DNA from: Osedax frankpressi
Lineage: Eukaryota; Annelida; Polychaeta; Sabellida; Siboglinidae
DNA: 64,000 bases
Reading direction: 5' to 3'
Assembly (NCBI GenBank): GCA_964035775.1
Contig: OZ038315.1
Location: 34,285,828 to 34,349,827, forward strand
A program made the position numbers and the translations under genes. Position 1 is the stretch's first letter; each line of letters begins with the position of its first letter. Shown piece after piece: positions 1-12,200 of the stretch. The notes beneath the pieces were generated by a model. The model made no database searches. It saw only the letters and a list, made by a program, of their open reading frames with translations, and was not told the origin of the DNA.

Positions 1-164
1 GTACTTTGGTCTAATTATGTTTACATCTCCAACTGAGATCTTTAAGTGCATCTAACATGTAGTAATGTCATTTCTGGGCTACACTTTGTCCTGGATAAAT
101 GTTTATTTCGTGGTTTCTTGTCGATGTTCATGACCTGTACAATGACCTTTAGTAGCATTATTAC

Positions 165-950
165 GTGCCAATCTCTTTTCCTGCCCTGCCCTCACCTACT
201 CCTTCCCCTTCCCTTTTTTCACCCATCCTCTCTAATCCCTCTCACTTAACCCTCTTCTCCTCCCTCCACCTCCCTCCCCCTCCATCCCCCTCCCTACCCC
301 TCCTTACCCCTCCCTCTCCCTCCCTCTCCCTCCCTCCCCCTCGCCCTCCATTCTCCTCACTTTCCCTCACTTCACCTCCCTTCCCATCCCTTCCCATCCC
401 TTCCCCTGCCTTTCCCTCTCTTCCCCTCCCTCCCACCCTCTATTACGTGCCAATCTCTTTTCCTGCCCTGCCCTCACCTACTCCTTTTCCTTCCCCTTCC
501 CTTTTTTCCCCATCCTCTCTAATTCTTCTCGCTTAACCCTCTTACCATCAGCTCCTTATCACTCCCCTTCCCTCAGCCTCTCTCCCCCTTCATCCCCTCC
601 CTCTTCCTCTCTCCCCTCGCCCTCCATTCCCCTCCCTTCTCCTCCCTTCTCCTCCCTTCCCATCCCTTCCCCTCCCTTCCCATCCCCCTCCCTCCCCCTC
701 CCTCCTCCCTCCCCTCCCTTCCCGTCCCTTCTCCTCCCACTCCCTTCTCCCTCCCCTCCCTCCCCCACCCTCTCCATCCCCTCCCTCCCCCTCCCTCCCC
801 TTCCTCCTCTTTACTCCCCTCTCCCTTCCTACCCTCCCTCTCCCTCCCTTCCCCTCCCTTCTCCTCCCACTACCATCTCCCTTCCCCTCCATTCCCCCCA
901 TCCTATCCCTTCTCCTCCCTTCCCCTCCCTTCCCATCCTGTTCCATTCTT
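165..950. repeat. Pyrimidine-rich low-complexity tract with an internal duplication
   Basis: Long run of CCCTCC/CCCTTCC-like sequence on the plus strand. A segment of about 100 bp starting ATTACGTGCCAATCTC at 160 is repeated with minor changes from 442, an offset of 282 bp. Open frames across it on both strands are low-complexity Ser/Pro/Leu or Gly/Arg/Glu and are not genes. Confidence 0.85.
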
Positions 951-1157
951 TCTTCCCCATCGGATACCCTATACTCAGAGGAGAAATATGCATGTGGTTA
1001 CATAACCTATTGTTATATAACCTCTAGTTATATAACCTGTGATTATATAACCTATAATAATTATTCTGCACTACACATTATTTTTATCTATAATCTGCGA
1101 ATTCACTTTGAAATTACAGAATAGTGTTTACAAGCTGAAACTATTACCATAGTGCAA

Positions 1158-1460
1158 TGTAAGATCCATAATGTAGGGCCTACAATGTAGGGCATATACT
1201 GTAGGGCTTATACTGTAAGGATCATACCGTAAGGCCTATACTGTAAGGCCTATACTGTAAGGCCTATACTGTAAGGCCTATACTGTAAGGCCTATACTGT
1301 AAGGCCTATACTGTAAGTCTCATACTGTAGGGCCTATACTGTAAGGCCTATACTGTAAGGCATATACTGTAAGGCCTATACTGTAGGGCCTATACTGTAA
1401 GGCCTATACTGTAAGGCCTATATTGTAGGGCATATAATGTAAGGCCTATACTGTAGGGTT
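1158..1460. repeat. 14-bp tandem repeat (GGCCTATACTGTAA)n
   Basis: About 20 copies of a 14-bp unit, with GTAGGG/GTAAGG and CATA/CCTA variants. No coding potential. Confidence 0.9.
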
Positions 1461-1836
1461 AATATATTATGTATATCTGGTGATGGATTGAAAGTATCAG
1501 TTTTGTGTGTCATGTAAATCATGTATGTTACGGAAGTAGTTAAGATGTATGGAAGTAAGTAATTCAAGTAAGTACGGAGAAGGAGAATGTGCAAGATCGT
1601 TATTATTTGTGTAATCGTAAAGTCATTTAGATAATTTATATGTAATTATTGTCTTTGAAATAGTATTTCTGTTAGACAATTGGAGTTGTAATCGTCAAGT
1701 CAGTTGGAAAGTACAATTTGATGATTTAGAAGTAATTTGAGTATCGTCTGTAGTCATTGGTTACGTGAATTTAATAAATAACTCAAATGTTATGTTTTAG
1801 AAATTTAAGTAAAATCTGCATTAATCTTTACGGGAT

Positions 1837-2030
1837 ATTAATATTTATAACTTCTATTTTCTTTCTGACTAATCCAGTAAACTATTTACTTGGTATATTT
1901 ACTTGGTATATTTACTTGGTATATTTACTTGGTATATTTACTTGGTATATTTACTTGGTATATTAATATTTATAACTTCTATTTTCTTTCTGACTAATCC
2001 AGTAAACTATTTACTTGGTATATTATCTAC
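1837..2030. repeat. 13-bp TATTTACTTGGTA repeat inside a duplicated segment
   Basis: Six or seven copies of TATTTACTTGGTA. The flanking 60-bp segment beginning TTAATATTTATAACTTC occurs just before and again after the copies (about 1837 and 1963), so the array sits within a local direct duplication. Confidence 0.8.
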
Positions 2031-2141
2031 AAAAGCCATTCTTACTTTTCCAAGCAGTTTTTTGTTTATTTGCGCATTGACTGTTATAATAATGTATGAA
2101 TATAACAGCTTATTAATTTGTTTTACTTTTTTACTTTTTAG

Positions 2142-2290
2142 TGAGTGAGTGAGTGTGTGAGTGAGTGAGTGAGTGAATGTGTTAGTGAGTGAATGTGTGA
2201 GTGTGAGTGAGTTCTTGGGTGAATGCGTGAGTGAGTGAGTTAATGAGTGATTGCGTGAGTGAGTGAGTGAATGAGTGATTGCTTGAATGT
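2142..2290. repeat. GTGA/GAGT short tandem repeat
   Basis: Degenerate GTGAGTGA array with GTGAATGT and GATTGCTT variants. Similar arrays recur at 2865-3165 and 3676-3760. Confidence 0.85.
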
Positions 2291-2864
2291 ATGTATATAT
2301 TTGTTTACGAAAATGCAATGTTTACATTGTTCGAAGGTGAGTGTAAGTATTATTAACGAAATATAACAAAATTAATATAGTAAATAATACGTTTTTCAAA
2401 ATAAATAACAAAATAATTGTGGTAATATGTGAAAGGGAAGTTGCGTGAGAGGGAAATGCATGTGAGGGAAGTATGCAATGCACATTGTGTATATGGGAGA
2501 AATGTATATAGGGTATAAATGTATATAAATGTATATAGGGTATATAGGTGATAGTGTGTAGAGAAAATATGTCAGATATAAATGTATGTGTAAGGGAGGT
2601 AAAGAGTAGTAGTAAGGTTGTTAAGAAGTAAGTAGTAAAAGTGGGAAAGTAAAATTGGCTGTAGAAATAAAGTAGTGAGGTATTGGAGTATTATATATAG
2701 TATTAGATAAAAGTAAGATATTTATATCAGTAACAGTAGGAATATTATAATGGTGTGTCAGGTTATATCATTGTCTAGGTCAAGTAGGTATTTGTGAAGT
2801 TTGCTTTTAAATGTATTTGTATTATTTTCATTGGTAACAGTTATGGGTAGCTTATGAGAGTGGG

Positions 2865-3165
2865 AATGCGTGAGTGAGTGAGTGTGTGAGCGAATGAGTG
2901 ATTGCTTTAGTTTGTGAGTGCGTGAGTGAATGAGTGAGTAAATGAGTGATTGCTTTAGTTTGTGAGTGTGTGAGTGAATGAGTGAGCAAATGAGTGATTG
3001 CTTTTGTTTATGAGTGTGTGAGTGAGTATGAAATGGGTGAGTGAGTGAGTGATTATGTTAGTGAATGTGTGTGTGAGTGAGTGTGTGAGTTTGTTAGTGA
3101 ATGTGTTAGTGAATGTGTGTGTGAGTGAGTGTGTGAGTTTGTTAGTTAGTTAGTGTGTGTGTGTT
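2865..3165. repeat. GTGA-type short tandem repeat, higher-order
   Basis: GAGTGAGTGTGTGAG-like repeats with an internal longer period that includes TGAGTGATTGCTTTAGTTTG, present two to three times. Confidence 0.85.
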
Positions 3166-3269
3166 TTGTATAATACACGCGCTCTGTGAATTATATTATT
3201 AAATATATATTATTAAATATATTAAATCTCTTGAAATTATAAAATTCATAGTGCATACTTCTACCAGGT

Positions 3270-3405
3270 ATTATATATTTACATATATATATAGATATAT
3301 ATAGATATATATAGATATATATATATATTTATATATATATATATATATATCTATATATAGATGTATATATGTGTGCATATATACATATATATATATATAT
3401 ATATA
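3270..3405. repeat. AT-rich (TATA)n microsatellite
   Basis: Mixed TATATA and TATAGA dinucleotide and tetranucleotide repeats. Confidence 0.85.
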
Positions 3406-3539
3406 GGTTTGGTGTCCGATTGCTTTGCATGTGTGAATTTGAGATCTTTTACACTAGGTTATGTAAATTAGTCAAGAATCATTAGCATTTGCTTTTCTCA
3501 GGAGTGTATATATTAGTGTGTTCATATATATTGTATATA

Positions 3540-3542
3540 TAC

Positions 3543-3612
<70 letters not shown>
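3540..3612. repeat. (TA)n microsatellite
   Basis: Uninterrupted TA repeat of about 35 units, followed within 70 bp by another GTGA/GGATGA tandem repeat (3676-3760). Confidence 0.95.
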
Positions 3613-3614
<2 letters not shown>

Positions 3615-3879
3615 TTACATAATCATAAAGCTCTATATGACCCATTATAATATATAAACTGTTACTGCTCTCGAAATGAGTGTGTGGATGAGTGAGTGAG
3701 TGAGTGTGTGGATGAGTGAGTGTGTGGATGAGTGAGTGAGTGGATGAGTGAGTGAGGCTCACCTCTGTACCAGAATAAGATAATCCCTCTGCTACGCACC
3801 ACCTTACACTCCCCTCAATATGAATAATTCACAGTTCTATATATCTGACAATATAGACTTATAATTATTATCGATCTAG

Positions 3880-4260
3880 TTCTGAGACGGTCTAACGGGA
3901 GAATTGTAATTTATCATTTCCTGTCGCCGACGCTATAAATAGATTAAGTTTGTCGAGGGGAGGTCGACTAGATCAATTGATTACGTTGCCATGCGTTCTA
4001 ATTGCCTATACGGCCTGTCCGACTCTGTATCCCCCCCACCCCACCGAACATCATCGACGCCTTCTAAGATCTTTGGCAATAATCGTTGACGCTGCATTTT
4101 GGCCCGTTGGTTTTCCGTCTGCGGCCGGCGCATAAAACTCTTCTATTGTTACGTAATCCAACGGGGTGGATTGCAATCGTGTTTTATTGTGTCAGCATTG
4201 TGTGTGTCAGCTTACACGTTACACAAGTGTTTTATTGTGTCAGCGTACACGTTATTATAT
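3880..4260 (+). promoter_or_regulatory. Less AT-rich patch with a TATA-like box; possible promoter
   Basis: This is the only stretch of balanced composition in the first 6 kb. It contains CTATAAATAG (about 3931-3940), a C-run near 4030, and an 18-bp direct repeat GTGTTTTATTGTGTCAGC (around 4182 and 4229). None of the three plus frames gives an EF-hand or any family I recognise. It could be the promoter and 5' UTR of the EF-hand gene on the same strand, but nothing proves the link. Confidence 0.25.
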
Positions 4261-4404
4261 TTCTACGTAATAAATAAAAAGTGAACGCCATTTAAATCGT
4301 CGTCTATAAAGTTAAAACTTTTTATATTTATACTTAATAACCAATTCTTATATAACTAATCTTATTATAAATAATTAACAATCGTTACTTTTTTGTTACT
4401 CTTA

Positions 4405-4690
4405 CTGTACTCTGTACACTGTACAGTGTACTTTGTATACTGTACAGTGTACACTATACACTGTACACTGTACACTCTACACTGTACAGTGTACACTCTA
4501 CACTGAACACTGTACAATGTATAGTGTATTAGTGTACACTGTACACTGTACACTGTACACTATACACTGTACAGTGTACACTATACACTGTACACTATAC
4601 ACTGTACTCTAGTATACAGTGTACACTATACACTATACAATGTACACTATACAATGTACACTGTACACTGTACAGTGTACAGTGTACAGC
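4405..4690. repeat. Self-complementary TGTACACTGTACAG repeat
   Basis: About 280 bp made of TGTACA, CTGTACAG, GTGTACAC and TATACACT blocks. TGTACA and CTGTACAG are their own reverse complements, so the array can pair with itself in many registers. The open frame through it on the minus strand is low-complexity and not a gene. Confidence 0.9.
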
Positions 4691-4959
4691 CATATACTTC
4701 TACTAGTTACCAAAGGTAGGAATTACTAATCTGAATTGTTAGCATTGCATTCTGGGTAGACTAAACTAAAGTAGGCTTTGAATAACACCACAGACCTTGA
4801 CATTTTTATTGTACACATTCTGTAGTATAGGGGACATGTGTGCCTTCCTACAACCTCTTTATGTCAGTCTATTTATAGTATGAGCATTACATACCTAGTG
4901 TATGAATAATGATATTAATTAGAAAGGCCATTTAATCTTATTTAGTTCTTTATGTGTAT

Positions 4960-4997
4960 GTATGCATAAATATACATATATATATATATAAATATAC

Positions 4998-5062
<65 letters not shown>
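4960..5062. repeat. (TA)n microsatellite
   Basis: TATATA repeat with a few interruptions, followed by about 1.1 kb of plain AT-rich DNA with no recognised feature. Confidence 0.9.
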
Positions 5063-5063
<1 letters not shown>

Positions 5064-6203
5064 TGTATCTTGTATGAAGGAATGTACATTAAGACCATTT
5101 CTTACGTTTTAATTTAGTTGATCAAAAAACGCAAATATGAAATTTGATGCTTATTTCAAAAATGTTAAATTGAGTTTCCAAAAATGAAAATCAGCTTAGA
5201 AATTTCACTTTTTAAAAAATTTTCATTTAAAAAAAATTATATATATTAATATTGATATTTCAATTTTAGTATATTTAATTATAATTATTTAATAACTTAT
5301 ATTTAAATGATATTGTATGAAAAATGGTGTATTAATATATTGTATTAAATAAATATCATATATTAATTAAATTATTATTTAATTGAAATTATCATAAATA
5401 ATTTGCCTAACAACAAAAATATGATAAACAATAATATTTTATTAGCTTTGTCTTGACTAAAATTTAGTAGAAATAAATTTAATAGATTTATATTTTTAAT
5501 TAATAAGACTTTTAATTTAATATATATGTGTATAATACAATACAATACAATAACATTACAATAATATCTATTTATTTATAATTATTAAATAAATTTGTTA
5601 TTATTTTATAAATGGTAAAATGTTTATTATTCCTATTTATAATATAATAAATTGTGGTTTGTTTAAACACAATAAATAATTAATTGAAAAATAATAGATA
5701 ACAATTTATTTACAGATTATAATATCTTTAAGGTATTTCGATTGATTGATGCATGCCATTTTCTATCACTAGTTACAATTATTTGGTTTAATTGTTGGTA
5801 ATTATTAACTTTATGGGGTAAAAAAAGCTAGTTGCTATGCAAATTGGAAAAAATCATCTAAAAAGTGCTTTAGGTGGGTCTATAAATGACTGAATTCCTA
5901 AGAAGATAATAATACTAGACAATTAATTGTTGTTGTATTTAATAGCCAACAAATACAATTTTAATATTAGGAGGTTACGTAAGAATATCAGGACTACTTC
6001 ATTTAGAGAAATTCCCTAATTCACATATTTTACCTCCCAGTTTCTTTATGCGTATTTTCTACAGCTGTTAATATATGAACATCACAATACTTATAATTAT
6101 TCTATTATTGTTATCTATTGTTAATTGATTAATCATGTAATGGACTCCGACAACCTCAAATGACCCCTATCCAGTATACCGACTTTCTATTGTATTATAA
6201 CAG

Positions 6204-9200
6204 GAAATGACAAGGTTTCCTTTGATCAATTCTCAATGCTCGTGAATACAGTGGAGACCCAAGTGACCCCTGAACCCTGCTCCGATGATGACAATGACAT
6301 TCGTACGACCTTTAGAGCTTTCGACGCTGACCAGGATGGTTTTATTGGACCTGAGGACATTCGATTAATGATGGGTTAGTCCATCCCCCATCCCTCTCCC
6401 TCTCTCCATATCTCTCTCCCTCTCCTTAGATCTCCCCCTCCCTCCCTAGGCAAATAATCAAAATTGTTAAAACTATGTAACGTTTGCCTACTTATTTATT
6501 TATATTAAACTTAAATTTCTTATCAGATTCATTAAGTTCATAATAGAATGTGTACCAGAATGTAATAAAGCAGTTCGAGTAGTTACTTATACTCAAGTAT
6601 GTAATCTGTTTAATTATCAACAATTATATTAAAACTTACATGTATTATTATAATACAACACAAATAAATTTTCTATTAATATCTACCAAACTTACTAAGT
6701 TTTAAATATATTCCCTCTCCCTCCCCATCTCCCTCCTCTCACCCCCTCTCCCTCCTCACCCCCTCCCTCCTCTTACCCCCTCTCCCTCCTCTCCCTCCTC
6801 TCACCCCTCCCTCCTCTCACCCCCTCCTACTCCTATCCCTCCTATCCCCCTCCTCTCCCTCCTCACCCCCTCCCTCCTCTCACTCCCTCTCCCTCCTCTC
6901 CCCCTCTCCCTCCTCTCCCTCATCTAGCCCTTCTCCCTTCTCCCTCCTCTTACCCCTCCTACCCCTCTCACTCCTCTCTCCCTCCTCTCCCTCCCCCTCC
7001 CCTCCCTCCTCCCTCTCCCTCTCCCCATCTCCCTCATCTCATTCCCTTTAACTCCTCTCACCCCTCTCCCTCCTCTCTCTCTTCTCCCTCCTTTCCCTCA
7101 TCTCCCTCCTCTCCCTACCCTCCCTCTTTTCTCCCTCTTTTCTCCCTCTTCTCTCCCTCCTCTCCCTCCTCTCCCTTCTCTCCCTTCTCTCTCTCTTTTT
7201 CCCCCTTTCTCTCCCCCTCTCTCCCTCTCCCCCTCTCCCTCCTCTCTCCCCCTCTACTCCTCTTCTCCTCTCCCTCCTCTCCCTCCTCTCTCCCCCTCTC
7301 TCCCCCTCTTCTTCCTCTCTCCCTCTTCTCTCCCCTTCTCACCCCTCTTCCTCATCTCCCTCTTATCTCCCTCATCTCCCTCTTCTCCCTCCTCTCTCTC
7401 CTCTACCTCCTCTCTCACCTCTACCTCCTCTCTCACCTCTCTCTCCCTCCTATCCCTCCTCTCTCCCCCTCTCTCCCCCTCTTCCTCCTCTCTTCCTCTT
7501 CTCTCCCCTTCTCACCCCTCTTCCTCATCTCCCTCTTCTATCCCTCATCTCCCTCTTCTCCCTCCTCTCTCTCCTCTACCTCCTCTCTCACCTCTCTCTC
7601 CCTCCTCTCCCCCTCTCTCCCCCTCTTCCTCCTCTCTCCCTCTTCTCTCCCCTTCTCACCCCTCTTCCTCATATCCCTCTTCTCTCCCTCATCTCCCTCT
7701 TCTCCCTCCTCTCTCACCTTTACCTCCTCTCTCCCCTCTCTCCCCTTCTCCCCCTCTCTCCCCCTCTCCCTCCTCTCTCTCTCATCTCCCCTCTCTTCCA
7801 CCTCTCCCTCCTCTCTCCCCCTCTCACCCCTCTCACTCCTCTCCCTTCTATCCCTCATCTCCCTCTTCTCCCTCCTCTCTCTCCTTTCTCTCCTCTCTCA
7901 CCTCTACCTCATCTCTCACCTCTCTCTCCCTATCTCTCACTCTCTCAAATATTATATTTTACAATATGCTATTATTGCCTGTTGCACTAAACATCTAAAT
8001 TTAGTGACATTTTTATTTTATTGGTAAAACTCTGTATATTATAATCTAAGATTCTAGAATATTTATAAATATATCTATTAATAGATTGTTCACATCTCTA
8101 TAGATTGTTCCTTTATTATAATTCTTAATGCATTCTATTAGCTCTCAATTTATTGTCTAGTTTTTTATTTACATCTATCCATTATGTAATTTATCAATCG
8201 AAATAAATTCGTACTACAAAATGTTCATGAATCATTTTCAATTGCAATCTATATCTGTAATTATTTAGATTCTACCCGTTAATTATACTGATCATTAAAT
8301 TCTACTTACAGTTTTATTTGACTTTGAATTCCAAAATAGTTTTATTTACGTAGCAAAGTAAATAGAATTGTATCTAAATAGCTTTATGTTATTATATGCT
8401 CAATATTCATAAATTTAATGTTTATGTTAATATCTAGAATATATACATAAACTATACACTATTGACTATATATATACACTATCGACTATATATATACACT
8501 ATTGACTATATATATGCACTATTGACTATATATATACACTATTGACTATATATATACACTATTGACTTTATATATATATATATATATACTATGCACTATA
8601 TATATACACTATTTACTAAATATATACACTATTAATTATATATATATCCATCATTGACTAAATATATACACTATTAATTATATATATACACTATTTACTA
8701 AATATTTGAGAATTCTTTAAGAATTATTAATATTAAACAAAATTTGCGTTTATTTTGTATTCCGATACCACCGATTATAGAATCGTTGACACACGAAGGT
8801 GAAGTGATCACCGACTCCGACATTAACGCTATGATCGTTGAAGCAGATCGTGATGGCGATGGACTTATAAACTACGCAGGTCAGAGTTTTCGTTACAGAC
8901 ATCCGATGCATTCGTAAATACTCTGTTTCGTTATCTGCGTGACCTAATGCATTGTCCTCAATGCGATACCATTGTCATGGGTATGGATTAATCATGCGAC
9001 CATTGTAATGCAGTTTGAATTAGCCTTCTAAACGAACGCTGCGATTTTCTCTATTAACGTATCCGCTAATGTAGTGGGGATTATTGTTTTTATGGATTTC
9101 TTTTTTTTGTAGAATTCATTTTGTTGATGCAAAATCGCGTTTCCACAAGTTCCGAAATAGTTTTGAACGACGGGAATCACACAGATGATCAACTCACAGG

Positions 9201-12200
9201 TAAGCTTATTATCTGTGCTATTGTCAGTTTATTACTATACTAAATTGTATTATTGATATGTAAAATAATTATTTTGTATTAATTACAAAATTGTAGAATA
9301 TTTTCTTGATAATTAAATTCCTAATTAATTTATTTTCACTATAAAATATTTATTCATGTATTAGTTTTGTCAAATATTTATACTATGATGTTATTTTTTA
9401 ACAGTATCTATTGTTAAAAAATACTAGTTTAAATATAATAAGATATTGATAATGTAAACAATAATGTATACCGTATTCATTTAACTTAATATAACTCAAC
9501 ATATAACAAATTTAATATTTATAAAAGGAAAATCATTATTTTAATTTTGAAATAGTATTACGTTGAATTTTCGATTACATAGATTTTAATATTTAATAAC
9601 ATTATATAACGTTATCGTATTATAATCTTACTTATAATTTATCATTATCGTGCTATTTATTATTGATAATTATAATCTTATGCGTATGTGTAAATATTGA
9701 TATAGTTTATAGATACAATACAATGTCCATTGCATATTTGCATATATGACTAACAATTTAATACATTATGTGTACACCATCTTACTAATGATCTATATTT
9801 GGTACTTATATTAGATCTATATTAGATACTTATATTATATATATATTAGATAATTATATTATATCTATATTAGATTTTTATAGTTATATCTAATATTAAA
9901 TAAATAATGAAATGATTGTAAATATTACTAAATATTATATTGTTCTATGTCTTGTAACTTCTATCTTAGAGTACTTCTATCTTAGAGTACTTCTATCTTA
10001 TAGTACTTCTATCTTATAGCACCTCTATGTTATAGTACTTCTATCTTATAGTACTTCTATCTTATAGTACTTCTATCTTATAGTACTTCATTCTTATAGT
10101 ACTTCTATCTTATAGTACTTCTATCTTATAGTACTTCATTCTTATAGTACTTCTATCTTATAGTACTTCTATCTTATAGTACTTCTATCTTATAGTACTT
10201 CTATCTTATAGTACTTCTATCTTATAGTACTTCTATCTTATAGTACTTCTATCTTATAGTACTTCTATCTTAGAGTACTTCTATCTTATAGTACTTCTAT
10301 CTTATAGTACTTCTATCTTATAGTACTTCTATCTTATAGTACTTCTATCTTATAGTACTTCTATCTTATAGTACTTCTATCTTATAGTACTTCTATCTTA
10401 TAGTACTTCTATCTTATAGTACTTCTATCTTATAGTACTTGTATCTTATAGTACGTCTATCTTATAGTACTTCTATCTTATAGTACTTCTATCTTATAGT
10501 ACTTCTATCTTATAGTACTTCTATCTTATAGTACTTCTATCTTATAGTACTTCTATCTTATAGTACTTCTATCTTATAGTACTTCTATCTTATAGTACTT
10601 CTATCTTATAGTACTTCTATCTTATAGTACTTCTATCTTATAGTACTTCTATCTTATAGTACTTCTATCTTATAGTACTTCTATCTTATAGTACTTCTAT
10701 CTTATAGTACTTCTATCTTATAGTACTTCTATCTTATAGTACTTCTATCTTATAGTACTTCTATCTTATAGTACTTCTATCTTATAGTACTTCTATCTTA
10801 GAGTACTTCTATCTTATAGTAATTCTATCTTATAGTACTTCTATCTTATAGTACTTCTATCTTATAGTACTTCTATCTTATAGTACTTCTATCTTATTTA
10901 CCTTATTTCATATTAGTTCAACAAACTAGGTTACTCGGTGCAACCAATACAAGTTTCAGTGTAGTGTTGCTCAACACTTCACCAACACCTCACCAACACC
11001 TCACCAACACCTCACCAACACCTCACCAACACCTCACCAACACCTCACCAACACCTCACCAACACCTCACCAACACCTCACCAACACCTCACCAACACCT
11101 CACCAACACCTCACCAACACCTCACCAACACCTCACCAACACCTCACCAACACCTCACCAACACCTCACCAACACCTCACCAACACCTCACCAACACCTC
11201 ACCAACACCTCACCAACACCTCACCAACACCTCACCACCACCTCACCAACACCTCACCAACACCTCACCAACACCTCACCAACACCTCACCAACACCTCA
11301 CCAACACCTCACCAACACCTCACCAACACCTCACCAACACCTCACCAACACCTCACCAACACCTCACCAACACCTCACCAACACCTCACCAACACCTCAC
11401 CAACACCTCACCAACACCTCACCAACACCTCACCAACACCTCACCAACACTTCACCAACACCTCACCAACACCTCACCAACACCTCACCAACACCTCACC
11501 AACACCTCACCAACACCTCACCAACACCTCACCAACACCTCACCAACACCTCACCAACACCTCACCAACACCTCACCAACACCTCACCAACACCTCACCA
11601 ACACCTCACCAACACCTCACCAACACCTCACCAACACCTCACCAACACCTCACCAACACCTCACCAACACCTCACCAACACCTCACCAACACCTCACCAA
11701 CACCTCACCAACACCTCACCAACACCTCACCAACACCTCACCAACACCTCACCAACACCTCACCAACACCTCACCAACACCTCACCAACACCTCACCAAT
11801 ACCTCACCAACACCTCACCAACACCTCACCAACACCTCACCAACACCTCACCAACACCTCACCAACACCTCACCAACACCTCACCAACACCTCACCAACA
11901 CCTCACCAACACCTCACCAACACCTCACCAACACCTCACCAACACCTCACCAACACCTCACCAACACCTCACCAACACCTCACCAACACCTCACCAACAC
12001 CTCACCAACACCTCACCAACACCTCACCAACACCTCACCAACACCTCACCTCACCAACACCTCACCAACACCTCACCAACACCTCACCAACACCTCACCA
12101 ACACCTCACCAACACCTCACCAACACCTCACCAACACCTCACCAACACCTCACCAACACCTCACCAACACCTCACCAACACCTCACCAACACCTCACCAA

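Larger units (their letters stand above)
1..6203. other. 5' flank or large intron with no recognised exon
   Basis: I see no convincing exon here. The first recognised downstream exon (6204) begins in the middle of an EF-hand loop, so at least one coding exon lies upstream, either in this stretch or left of the window. I looked for an EF-hand helix followed by an acidic loop and a donor and found none. The stretch holds pyrimidine-rich sequence (165-950), 14-bp and 13-bp tandem repeats, GTGA-type repeats, (TA)n tracts, a self-complementary TGTACA-rich array (4405-4690), a less AT-rich patch at 3880-4260, and plain AT-rich DNA from 5060 to 6200. Confidence 0.6.

Noticed and set aside
4365-4553. 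Minus-strand 62-codon ORF rich in Tyr/Cys/Val
   Set aside because: It is the TGTACA palindromic repeat read in a stop-free frame.
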